From Dipteronia dyeriana (lineage: Eukaryota > Streptophyta > Magnoliopsida > Sapindales > Sapindaceae): a stretch of 64,000 nt of DNA. Where the stretch lies: the NCBI GenBank assembly GCA_032871835.1, contig CM065296.1, forward strand, positions 115,826,146-115,890,145. The letters run 5' to 3'. The notes under the pieces were generated by a model that saw only the letters and a program-made list of their open reading frames with translations, was not told where the DNA came from and did no database searches. Within the stretch, counting starts at the first letter, position 1. The number at the start of each line of letters is the position of its first letter. Below, piece by piece: positions 45,410 to 57,127 of this stretch. The position numbers and the translations under genes are program-made.

Positions 45410-47425
45410 ATGAAAAAAATCAAGCCATCCTTTTTCAAGGTCCTTATTGGTGACTTCTCCAAGAAATTGGTAACGTCTTCTTCTATTTTATGCCCTTTTT
45501 TTTTTTAGTGAAACTTGACTTGTGGGGACATTCAAGGTGATTGTTTTATGTTTTTTTTTTGTAGGTGCTTAGGATGTTATTTTTGGTTATTGATTGAGAG
45601 CGACTTTAGAGGTTCCGCTTTAAAAATGTCTTCTTTAAGTTGTTATGTCCATGTCCTGTACTTTTTGTTGAGTTCTTTCCATACACAACTACCATTTTCA
45701 AAGTAAATTTGTTAGTGAAATATGTGTTATTGAATTAGTAACATTTGGTGGGTTTTTGAACTTCTTTGTAGAAATTGAAGCAAAAAGTCTGTACATTTTT
45801 AGTTATTTGGGTGAGCAATTATGTTTTGAATGTGGGTAGTAATAAAGTTTGTGCAAAATCTTTTCTTGCAGCTCAACCCTGTAGAGTGCAGGTGTAGTGT
45901 TTGAAGAAGGTTTCAATGATTTTGTAGTTTTATGTTGGTTTGTTTTTGAAAATGTCATATTTGCTTGTGTTGAATCAGATTTCATTCTTTTTACTCTTTG
46001 AATCCACTTTGATAGTGTCTGATTCGGTATTCAACCTCTAGATCACTGAGTAACTGAAGTTAAACATTTCATTTGTGTAGAGGATACCACCAGCTTTTGT
46101 CAAGAACTTTTATGGAATTTGTCTTTGGAAAATCACTCTTGCAAGTCCTAGCAGAGCCGATTGGGTTATAAAAATGGAAAAAGATGTGAATGGTTTGTCA
46201 TTTGGGAGTGGCTGGCAGGAGTTTGTGAAACATCATTCTTTAGAAGTTGGTGATTTTCTGGTTTTCAAGTATCATGGTGGCTCAAAGTTTAGTGTTAAAA
46301 TCTTTGGCAAAACTAGCTGTGAGAAGGGTACAAAGCTAGCCAAGACGAAGAATGATCGTACCACTTTACCCACAAATAATGAGAATCAAAAGCAAGCAAG
46401 AGATAAAATTCTAGAATGCAAGCTTGAAGATCATGAAGCTGACAATGTAAACGAAGCAATGTACCACCATGAAAGTATATCAAACTTTACCTTATCCATT
46501 CAAATTCAATTTTGCTTCATGTTCTTTCTTATAAGTAAACATTTTTTTTCTTCCTTTGAATTGTTTGTATAGATAGACGTTTAAGGTCTGGGAAGAAACA
46601 TGCCATTATTGGAGTTGACGACAAACCAACGAAAAGATCAGCAATCTCATTCCAAGATACTAGCAAGAAGTTTGTAGTGCTGTCTGAGATGAAGAATGAC
46701 CGCCTATTTTCCACTCAAAGAATGTGAATCAAAATCAAGCAAGAGTTACTTCTCAAGAATGCAAACCTGAAAATCGCGAAGCTGACTGTGGAGACATATA
46801 CTCTGGCTTAAATATGTGTTGATTATATCAAAATTTTACTCTCTTGATCAAATCTAATCATGCTCTGTGTTCTTTGTTATTGTAGATGCACAGCGTTTAA
46901 GGCCTAGGGAGGAACCACGGAAAAGATCAGCACTGTCATTCAAATCAGAGAATTCCTGTTTCATTGCAACTTTTACAGATGTAAAAAAATATTGCCTGGT
47001 AAGCTGCTTTTATCACCTTTGAATGTTCAATGTTTTTCTAGCTGTACTACTGGCAGTATAATCGAAGATATTGCGACAAATATAGTTTGTTCTTTTGATT
47101 GACATTGCAGACTATTCCGAGAGAATTTGCCAGACAGGTAAACATCATGAGAACCAAGATGGTAATGCTGAAAGATCCGATTGGGAAGTCATGGCCAGTT
47201 AAAATCCATTTTAGGCCCTTGGATGGTCGTGTGGATCTGAAAGGTGGGTGGAATGAGTTTTGGAAAGCTAACAGAATAGAAGCAAACGACACGCTCATTT
47301 TTGAATCTGTGCAGCCAAGTGTAATGCAAGTCCATATATTCCCACAAGACGGACGCAAACAAGGCAGTAAGACGCGGATGTTTAATGCTGCCAAGGCAGT
47401 AAAGATGAAGCTTGAAGCTGAATGA
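45410..47425 (+). CDS. REM-family protein with two B3 domains (REM gene C, 293 aa)
   Basis: Proposed main exons: 45410-45469, 46081-46474, 46886-46998, 47111-47425 (60, 394, 113 and 315 nt; 294 codons including stop), all GT-AG. Exon 1 is MKKIKPSFFKVLIGDFSKKL, joined to RIPPAFVKNFYG. B3-1 spans about residues 5-100 (GSGWQEFVKHHSLEVGDFLVFKYHG). B3-2 spans about 170-275 (CFIATFTDVKKYCL joined to TIPREFARQ, then GGWNEFWKANRIEANDTLIFE). A decayed duplicate exon lies at 46573-46727; including it gives a premature TGA, so it is left out of this model. It is the shortest of the three REM genes. Confidence 0.82.
46573..46880 (+). pseudogene. Partial exon duplicate inside REM gene C
   Basis: The sequence from LRSGKKHAIIGVDDKPTKRS onward repeats parts of both neighbours. 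Its start (AGACGTTTAAGG...AAAAGATCAGCA) matches exon 46886-46998, and its tail (CAAGCAAGAG..GAATGCAA..GAAGCTGAC) matches the end of exon 46081-46474. It has a good acceptor at 46571-46572, but a 2-nt deletion relative to exon 2 brings in TGA at 46725-46727, and the donor site has been lost. Confidence 0.7.
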
Positions 47426-47979
47426 TGTGAAAAAGTCCAATCACATTTCAGTGGAAGTTATGCTTTCTTTAAGCTCTAAGGGAAAACATCTTTCATCTTT
47501 TGCAGTATATTTCCTTTTTTTTATTGTAGATGGTTAAAAGTTCCCTATCAATCTTCCATGTGTTGAGACAAACCTTGAAATGGGTTTAAAACTTTTGTTA
47601 ATGGTTGAGAACTACGTTTGTCAATTCTAAATTCCAATTCATGGGTCAACCCGTTTACGTTAATTTTCAGGATAGAAATTCTTAGAAAAAATTTCATTAA
47701 CAAACTCGCTATTGTTGTTACATCAGAAAACGTACTTTTTTTTTTTTTGGTTGAGGTACATCAGAGAAATTATGAAGATTTGATCAATTGGGAATCGGTG
47801 TAGAACAAAATTTGATACTGCTAAATTTCCACGGACTAGAATGACAATGAGAAATTAATTAAAAGTTCATGCTCACACTGGGAATCAGTAATTGGACTAG
47901 GCGTTTTTGAAATGAATTAAGTTGCCTTGAGAACATTGCCTCAACCAACTCTGCTCCCTCGGTCATGCTTGATGGTGCC
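47426..47979. other. Spacer between convergent REM C and TMEM147 genes
   Basis: The two genes converge and their stop codons are about 550 bp apart. Only 3' UTR-like AT-rich sequence is seen. Confidence 0.5.
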
Positions 47980-50900
47980 TCAAGAGGAGGGTCTCTGACA
48001 TGCAGCGAATAGTTGCCAACTAATGAATGCCATCACTAATGAGGTAAAGAGCTCAAAGCCTACCACCTTTGGTAATTGCCACCCCAATCCTCGCCTCAGA
48101 TAGCTGCAAAATCACAGCCACAAAAGTAGTGAAAAATGTAATCGTTTAAAGCAGCCTTTCTGAATTTATTTACAAAAAAACCCATGATATACGAAAACCC
48201 GTGATAAGGCATACCACATTCGATCATAATATGCTAAGGGAAATGAAAGCCAAGCTAAAGGTTCAATAACTAATGAAAGAAACCTTGCATAAGGCTCTCT
48301 GAGTTCCTACGTCTCTAAAATGATGCATTACATGTGATGTAAATCGTAAGATAACTCAATCTCAATGTGTCAAACAAAAACTCGAATCTTGGGGAAACAA
48401 ATTAGGTATGAACTTTTGAATGATGGAAGTTATGATTTAAGGAAAAAAATGAAGAGTAGACCTAGTAGTGGAGGGCATGGTTGCCACAATTCCTGCACAT
48501 GCATATATTATAGGAATCAACGTCTTGGGTTTGTTCTTGCGGAGCCACATCAAAGAACCCAATGCAGCAAGGGATATGCTCAGCACCTGAATTCAGAATG
48601 AATAGAAGATATTTCACTTTAGAGTACAAAAAACAAAGGATGAACTTTTAACAGCCAAATTTTCATGGACAAATTGACCTACTTCAAATCTTTCCAAATT
48701 GAATACTATAACATAAATATAGTGTGCCAGAAAGGGAGTCAGGAAAATTGGTTCTATCCATCAAAGATGCACATACCAAATTTGCATTAGCTTCCAGGCC
48801 TTGCAGAATGTAATCCCAAGTAAACTCTAGTCCTCTAGCACCCACCCAAAGTGGAGCCAATCTATGTAGAACAGAATCAGCAAAAGCCCACCCTACCAAC
48901 AAAGGGAAAGAAGCATGCATTAGTGCTATTGAAGATTAAAGACGGGGTTCATCGAAGTTTATCAAAAAGAATAAGAAGCATCTCCACATGTGGGCCTGAA
49001 AGAATATACAGATGCATCCTGTTAGCTAATCCACTTCTAGACAGTTTTCTCATATCTCAAACAAAACGAACATGTTATCTCTCAGACTCCCACATATGCA
49101 ATTTCCAATTTGTCATCTCAACAAACAGATACAAATTAACAAAATACAATGCAAATTATATGAAGTTGGTACGTACACATAGATGTCACTGAAAACAAGC
49201 AGTATGCTTATAGCCAAATAGTGACAAATCTTAAATTTTATGAATATACAGAGGCACAAGTATGCACTTCCTTGCTAATAAAGAACGTGAAGAAACTAAG
49301 AACTGAGAGTCTGCGACCCCTTCAACCCCCCGGCACCCTCCTTATCTCTTCAACCTCTTTATAATTTTCCTTTTGGTTACCAAAAACATTATATACTCAT
49401 TTATTTATTTAAAAAAAAAACAGGCATTGATGCAACTCATCTTGGGAATCATGCAATTTTCCTGAATATATGGAAAAAGATGATAGCAGAAAACAAAAGT
49501 CAAAAGGCAGTACATTAATGCTCTTAACCATGTTATACTTTTGATAAATAGAGGTCAACGTGGAATACCCTGTTGTTGTTCTAAAAATAAGAGGGAAGAA
49601 TAGTATTCAAACAAAATGACTGAATCAAGCTTTACTCACCAAGTCCAACAGCTTGAAATTTATGATTCTGAGAGATGTTCCTGTGAGTTAACTGGGTTAA
49701 GGCAAAGTAAAGCCCAGCAACATCTATAAATCCAATTAATGCTTTCAACAGTTCCTGAAAATGAAAAGCATTCATGATTTAAGAAGAACAAACCATTGCA
49801 AGTAATCCATCTTAAAGGAAAAGCAAGTATACGGAGTACAAATAAAAGCTTATTTAACTAAGTCTAGCTTGTAGCGCAAGTGCGCAACCAAATGCTTATC
49901 TCAAAGAGATTTACTAGGTCCCTTTTGATGGTATTGTAATTTCATGAGTCATACTAATCATACAACACTGACTTGCAACAGCCCCATTCAAGATTATCAT
50001 AAAATATAGTTTTACCCAACTTCCAATTTACTTGTTTTCTTTATCTATGTACTCTCAAATATCGCATAAAACTAACTAAAAACAGATGATGAGATGAAAT
50101 GATCAAAATCAACTGATTTAAACAAACTACAGTTTATTTGAGTTAGAATCGCAGACAAGCCCAGAAGTAATAAGATACATTAAAGCAAAATCTTTTCAAT
50201 TAGCTAGGGGTTGACACACCATGGACCATTGAGAATTAGCTTCAATTTTCATCATCATAACCCAGGCAAAATGAGGTACTTATATTGTAGTGCTATTTGT
50301 AAAACATCATGACAACATTGTTCATTGATCAGAACTTTCACTTTATCAGCACAAAATAACTAACTTGAGATTGAAGAATAGAAGATAAAAATTTCAACAA
50401 GAAATAGCAATCACAGACAATCCAATATATCATTATGAAGTGAGCTAAATATCAAAATTGGGCCAGCAATCTCCCATTTAACGCGTTCCCTAGTTTTGTC
50501 AGAGAAAATTGAAATGAAAAAATAAAATAAAAAATCAAACAATTCACAAGTGAAAAGATTGAAGTACCTGATAAGGGTCAAAATAGTCGGTCTCTGAAAC
50601 CTTAAGGAATGTCGCCAAACAAACAAGCTGCAAACAAACCAAGTTAAACTGCGATTTTTAATTTATTTTTAAAAATTATAGACAAAGATTAAGCACCATG
50701 AAATCATATAGATTAAATTTATACAAACAAACCTTAACTAAAGCTGTCCCGAGATAAACAAGAGCCGCTTTGATAGAGGTACCAAGTGTATCATACTCAG
50801 ATCTGCATATGTTATATAGTCTTATTACTCGTATCATAAACTAGAAAGAAAAAAAAAATACATCGAACAGATCTGAAAATCATGCCAGAAATGAAAAATT

Positions 50901-51000
50901 GGAAAAGAAGAAATGATACATACAAAGGCGTGGCGGAGTAGTAGACGGCGTGAGGACCGAACGTCAGAATCGCACAGTTGAAGAAATGGAAAATCGTCAT
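47980..51000 (-). CDS. TMEM147 homologue, ER membrane protein (seven exons, 228 aa)
   Basis: Multi-pass ER membrane protein. In animals TMEM147 forms a complex with nicalin and NOMO behind the Sec61 translocon and helps insert multi-spanning proteins; the same role in plants is inferred. Exons on the minus strand: 50924-51000, 50733-50802, 50568-50627, 49640-49754, 48777-48892, 48462-48586, 47980-48103 (687 nt in all), every border GT-AG and phases consistent. Diagnostic stretches: start MTIFHFFNCAILTFGPHAVY, LSEYDTLGTSIKAALVYL, FIDVAGLYFALTQL, GWAFADSVLHRLAPLWVGAR, LRKNKPKTLIPIIYACAG, and the end ELFTSLVMAFISWQL. Length is close to the human protein (about 224 aa). Start ATG 51000 aligns with the family start. 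Confidence 0.94.
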
Positions 51001-53781
51001 TTTTTAAAAAAAAAATTATCAAATTTGTCTCTCTGTTTCTCTCGAGTTGCAGTGAAGATCCAGCGACGACGACGAATAAAGAAAGCTAAAAGAGTTGGAT
51101 GGAGTGACGAGTCTCTGATTTTTTTTATTTTATTTTTTTTAAACTTCAAATTCTCGATTAATTATTAATTTCCAGTAATCAAAAGCTCGTGTAGATAGTG
51201 AGGTTAAGTTAAGCTCATCAAAACAAAATTAAGATGATAAACTCGGATCCAATTAGTTGGGCCTGGTTTGTGCCAATTGGATCCACGATCTTGATTTGGG
51301 CCTTTGTATCTTCGCGTCGGTATAAAACTGTGTCGTATTGTCTCATCAAAGCCCACAAAATATAATTATTGAAGTCCAGTGCTCAAAATTGGGAGCCCTC
51401 GTATATATTGTTTCTGGATTGAATCCGTGTTGGGCATTGTAGCCCAGCGGATTCAGCTACAAGATTGTATGGTTGTCGGGTTAATTTTTAGCTTTTAGAT
51501 TTTAATCAAAAAAGTGTATATAAATTATGGATTTAAAAAGAAAAAAAAAAATTAAAACAAAAGGAAACCCTCCTCACATAACTGCCATTAACAATGCAGC
51601 TTTTGTATTGCAAGTATTTTTCTTTCGAGTAATGTTATACAATCCAAAAAATTAATCTAAGTTTCAACATAAATAACGTAACAAATGAGTATGTGGTTAA
51701 TGAAAAAATCATTTACCATATTATTTTGATTGAAATTTGGATTAAAATTTTAAATTATATAACATTAATGTTTTCTTTTATATATACCACAAGCCTAGTG
51801 GATCCACTAGTCCACTCCTTTTGTCCGATTAGTAGTCCACTACTTGACTAAATCTAGATTAGTAGTTTAATTGAATGTTTTAGATCAAATATCGCTTTCA
51901 TTAAGGATCGAAAGGGTTGGATTGTCTGAAGATATATATATATATATATATAGGTTTTGTGTTGTTTGTTTGAATTCTACGGAGATATAATATATCCATA
52001 TTTTATTTTAGGAATATATTAATAATCTTAACAACTACTGTTTTAGAATTTGGGAAGCAGTTGAAAATAACATTTGAAGAATAACGAGTCAAATTAATTG
52101 CCATGGGAATTCAATTATGTGTCTGCATAGACTGCATTAGTCGTTGTCAAGATACTGCAAAATAGTATGTACTAATTTTATGCATCAGTTTGGAGTATTG
52201 AGATTTTTATTTTTTATTTTTCGAATTTGTTGTCATTCGTTTGGATTATATATGTACTGATTTTCTTCCTTTTGGAATATTAAATCTGTCTGGATCATGA
52301 GACTTTTTCCTATATATATATATTTTTTTCTCATTTTTCTCATGTAAGATTTTATATATGTGATGGGGTTTTTAAAGATAACATTTTTTAAGGTTTGTTT
52401 TTCTTATGTTAGGTGGTCGCAAACAAATGGAAGGAATGGCGTTTTTTTACGGATGATGATTGTGATACATTTGTTAGCATATGATTGTCATTTTATATAT
52501 ACGTACATTTCTTAACCTTGTGATTGTGTATATATATTTTTACACACAAATTTAATTTGTAACTTTTAACTTGGTAGAAGTTGAGAAACAAAAAGAAATT
52601 GAAAAGCAAGTATATATGCACATAATTACAAGCAATAAGAAACATCAATATAACTTTTTTTTTTTTTAAAATTGTGTTTTTGTAATAGAAAAAACATAGA
52701 AGAATCCCTGTAATAGTAAGTAAACAAGACCCATCTAACCTGATGGTTAGAGACCTCAAAGAAGCTCTCACCATGGTTCGAGTCTTGATATTATAAATAT
52801 TGTCTTACCGTATATTGTCAATTAAATCTCAAAGTGTGAGAAAATTCTTCCCTATCAATAATAATAATAATAAGTAGAAGCAATAGTAAAAAGATAACAA
52901 TTTGTTCGAATCATTATGTTGAAATTTAATGAATATCAACTACCTTAATTATTGATATATAATCCAATATGTTTTGATGTTATCTGCCACAGTTTTCTGA
53001 TTTCTAAAACATAAAATAAAATGCTTTGATAATCTTTTGCAGGCTGTGCACTTTGGAAGAATGCAATATTCTGCCCATGTCATACACTTATGTATTTCCA
53101 AATTTTTCCCATTTGAACTTGTCCGATTGGTTGTCTATTTTTCTATCAAACCAAGCAAGTAGAGCTATAAACAATCACTCTTTGCACTAATCTCTTATCT
53201 CGAAAGCATCTTAATTAGCGCCGGTAAGACATAAATAATTCAAGGATAATTTGTGACATTCTTCTTTAAAAAAACCATAACTAGCTAATTAACAATAATG
53301 ATGTTGTTTTTCTTTTAATGATGCATGTTTGATGATGTGGGAGACAAGCAGATTTTCTGTGCTGCCGAACAGAAAAGTTGATTCTCCAAATTGTAAAATA
53401 CCCTTCACATCATTTTCATACTTAAATAACGATCATAATATTATATGAAGATAAATAATTATAATTTAGGGGGAATTGTCAGTGTCGGTCCTAACTATTC
53501 CGAGGTCCCTTGACGAAATCTAAAAAATGGGCTACAAACCAACAAAATCATTTTCACTCCATCCCAAAATAAAAATCAAAATAACAAAATCCATGATTTT
53601 TAAATTTGAATTATTATTAAATTGTTTAAAAAACTATATTTTTTAATTTGTAAAGATGTTTTTTTTTCAGATTTTAGATTTAAGATACATTCATGTTTTT
53701 TAAAATATTTTTTTTAATATTTTTTAATATTTTAATCTTATTTTTATTTTTTTGTTAGTTTATTTAAAATAAAAATAAAGG
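51001..53781. other. Intergenic: TMEM147 promoter, AT-rich DNA, possible SINE
   Basis: The first ~300 bp should hold the TMEM147 promoter. An AT tract lies at 51932-51952. A tRNA-like A/B-box pair at about 52735-52790 is listed separately. No protein-coding gene seen. Confidence 0.5.
52725..52800 (+). mobile_element. Possible SINE head with Pol III A and B boxes
   Basis: TAACCTGATGG (A-box-like, about 52737) is followed about 30 bp later by GGTTCGAGTCT (B-box, about 52774). This is the layout of tRNA-derived plant SINEs. No clear target duplication or tail boundary was found. Confidence 0.3.
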
Positions 53782-53789
53782 GTATTTTA

Positions 53790-56700
53790 TAGACATGTCG
53801 GCGGTTCGGTTCAAACAGGTGAACCGAACCGGAACCTAACCGTCAAAAATTGAAACCGAACCGTTTGGAAAGATTTGGAACCGGGAACTGAACCGGAACC
53901 GATATTGTAGCGGTTCCGGTTCCAGATTTGTCGGAACCGTCCAGTTCGAACCGGAACGGAACCTCCTGTTCAAACCGGACGGTTCCAACAAATCTTTTTT
54001 TTTTAACTGTTGCAGCCCAATGACCTACTGACGTCAGCAGACCATTAGGCTGCAGTCCAACGTTTAATTTTTTTTTTTTGTTTTCTATAAATACCCTCCC
54101 CTACCTTCATTTCTCCCCACTCCAATTTCCTCCCAATTCTCTCTAATTCTCATTTTCTCTCTCAATTCTCAATTCTCCAACTTTTCAAGTTTTCAATTCT
54201 CTCTCAATTACTAAGTTAGTAAGTTCCCAATTTATTTAATTTGCAATTACTAAGTTTCCAATTTTATTTATTTACAATTTATTTTATTTGCTATTAAGCA
54301 AACAATTTGTTTTATTTACAATTAAGTTTTCAATTTATTTTATTTACATTATTTACAATTTAATTTGAAATTACTATTTACTAACTTTCCAATTTCATTT
54401 ATTTGTAATTTATTTTATTTTGAATTTATTTTATTTACAATAACTAAACTAACTACTAAGTTTCCAAATTACAATTATCTACAAATTTTATTTTCCTCAA
54501 TTTTTTACTATTTTTTGTTTATGGAATTTTACATTTCAATTTTTAAAATGGCAAGTGGAAGTGGAAGCCGTGATTGCCCTAGGCGTTCAATTTCGATAAA
54601 AGGTAAGGGTCGTATGACCTATAAGCTCGGTTCCAATGATAGGGCCTATCACGAGTATCTGCAACGCCAAGCCTATGCTGAAGAATTAGGCCTAAACCCT
54701 CATCAATCTCAACCCTCTTTAATAATTTCTGAACCCGATCCCGATCGACCCAATTCTATCCCCAATTTCACAAGCCAATATGAAAATATGTCTGAAGAAC
54801 AACCTGCAGATTTTGAATTTCACCCAACTTCGCAAGAGAATGTATCGAAGAAGGTCAAATCTGATCTTTTCGTACACCATATGAAGAAAGTTACGCAAGA
54901 CGATGGAACCATTAAAGTGGTTTGCAATTACTGTAATTTTTTTTAAGTGGAACAAATCTTGAGGATATGGCACATATCGGAAGCATATAACGAACAATCA
55001 TCCAAAAACAGATGTCTTATCGTGTTCACAATCTCAAATGCCAGGTACGCTACCCCTGGCCATCAATTATTTAAATATAGTGATGAAAACAATAGAGAAG
55101 AATTAGCTAGAATGATTGCAACAGAACACTTGCCATTTAGTTTTGATGAAAATGATGGTTTTATTAACTATTGTAGATGAGCATTAAATCCTACTGCATG
55201 TCGTGTTCTAAGAGTCACGCTCATAGAAACACTTGAAAAAATTTATGATAGAGAAAAAATAAAGTTGGAAAAATATTTTAAAAAATATAATGGTCGTGTT
55301 TCTATATGTGCCGACATATGGAGTGACCATTGGAGAATGCATTCATATTTAGGTGTCACTTGCTATTATATGGATAATGCATGGACTCTCCAAAAAAGGA
55401 TTCTTGCATTTAGAGTTTTTGATGAGAAACACATTGCTGCTAATATTTTTAGACATCTTATAATTATTTTTACAGAGTATAATATTGAAAACGAAATTTT
55501 CGCTATTGGTTTTGATAATGTTTCTAACAATATTATTGTTGTTCCTGCTTTAATTGAGTTATGCAAACCTTATCTTGGTGGTAAATTTTTTCATCAACGA
55601 TATGCATGTCATGTGTTAAATTTATGTATTAAAAAAGGATTAAAAACTCTTCAATAGTTTCTTCGACCTATTAAAGATGTCTTCTATTATTTATGAAGAA
55701 ATCCTTCTACAATGAAAGTATGACCAATATATTATAAACAAAATGGTAGACGTATAGTTAGATTTCCCCGTGATGTTCCAACACGTTGGAATTCTACATA
55801 TAAATTGCTTGCTAAAAGTTATGATTATAGAGATTTATTAGTTACCTTTATTCAATTTAATGTTAGTCACATTAATCTTTATCAAAGTCATTGAGATGTT
55901 TGTATCAATGTTCGCTGTTTGTTAAAAATCTTTAATACCGCTATTAACAATTTATCTAGTGTTTATTATCCTACAACTAATTTATTTATTATTGAAAATC
56001 TTAATATTGTCGGTGTCTTAGCTCATTGTGAAACCGTGAAACCGACCCACAATTACTGGAGTCTATTACTGCTATGAAGACTAAATGGTTAAAATATTAT
56101 AAGGAGTTTCCAAATATTTATTTGATTGCCATGTGTTTTGATCCACGTTGTAGACTAGAAAGTTTATCTGATTATCTATTTGCTTATTATGAACAAAGTT
56201 TAAAAATAGAGTATGATATTGATAGATGTTGATAAGTGTTATGATAGAGTTAAGACATTACTGTATGAGTTATATAATGAATATCTTAGAGTTTATGGTC
56301 TATCATTGAACATAGATGTTCCACAAACTCAAAGTGTATCTCAGTCCTCATCATCCTATGTATTTATGAATTTAGGGTATAATCTGTTATCCAAAAAAAC
56401 CAAAAAGTTACGAGGTTCTTCTTCATTGAGCTTGAATCTTATCTAGGTACCTCTTTTGAGTTTATAAAAGACGCTCAAGATAAAAAAATTGATATCCTAC
56501 ACTGGTGGAATGAGCATGAAAAACAAATCTTTTCAACCTCAGTTTCTACAATAGTGGTTGAACAACAATTCAGCGCCGGTGAAAATATTTTGGACTCCAG
56601 ACGTTCGCTTTTAAGTCCAAAATCAATTCAGACACAAGCTTGTGTAGATGATTGGACGAAAGCATAATGTAGACAACAAGAAATCGATCAGGAGGAACCC

Positions 56701-57127
56701 TAAGATTTCTTCAAAGATAATCAACCTGACGCCGGAAGTGGAACGGATGATCAGAACAACGTTTAGTCCTTGTCTCCACGTCATCACCCAACTGGCTAAC
56801 TTGCAACAAAAGGTTAAAGAACTACGTGACATTTGATTCCTCTAAAATCTCCTAAGAGGATACGTAAACAACTAAATCGTGGTAAAAATTAAGTGCAAGG
56901 ACAAATTTTCATTTATTTAGTTTTATTTTAATTTTTTAATTTGTTATTTATGTTAGTTCAAAAAAAATTTAGACGACCCAATAACATGCATTTATAAAAA
57001 AATATACCTTTACATATATGTAATATTTTATAGAAGAAAAAAAAACTGGACTGCCGGAACCAGACTGGAACTGACAGTTCCGATTCTGGTTTAGGTTCGT
57101 CCCGAACCGAAACCGGTGACAAATCTA
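53790..57127 (+). mobile_element. hAT transposon with perfect 8-bp target duplication
   Basis: 3338 bp. The target duplication GTATTTTA is at 53782-53789 and 57128-57135. The terminal inverted repeat is TAGACATGTCGGCGGTTCGG on the left and, read inward from the right, TAGATTTGTCACCGGTTTCG. Subterminal regions are rich in GGAACCG/CGGTTCC words. It carries a decayed transposase. Confidence 0.9.
54548..56667 (+). pseudogene. hAT transposase, multiple stops and frameshifts
   Basis: Starts at ATG 54548 (MASGSGSRDCPRRS). A BED-type finger (VVCNYCN, about 54920) is followed by a frameshift. The RNase-H-like core includes ICADIWSDHW, IGFDNVSNN and RDVPTRWNSTYKLL, and the C-terminal dimerisation block WWNEHEKQ...VVEQQFSAG...SRRSLL ends at TAA 56665-56667. 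At least six stops or frame changes lie in between. It differs clearly from the transposase at 29530-31803, so it belongs to another hAT lineage. Confidence 0.88.

Noticed and set aside
46174..46572. REM C frame read through 46475-46572
   Set aside because: After 46474 the sequence becomes T-rich intron with a GT donor and AG acceptor; the read-through has no B3-like content.
48365..49192. Plus-strand open frames near 48.4-49.2 kb
   Set aside because: They lie antisense to exons and introns of the TMEM147 homologue, whose seven exons account for the conserved sequence.
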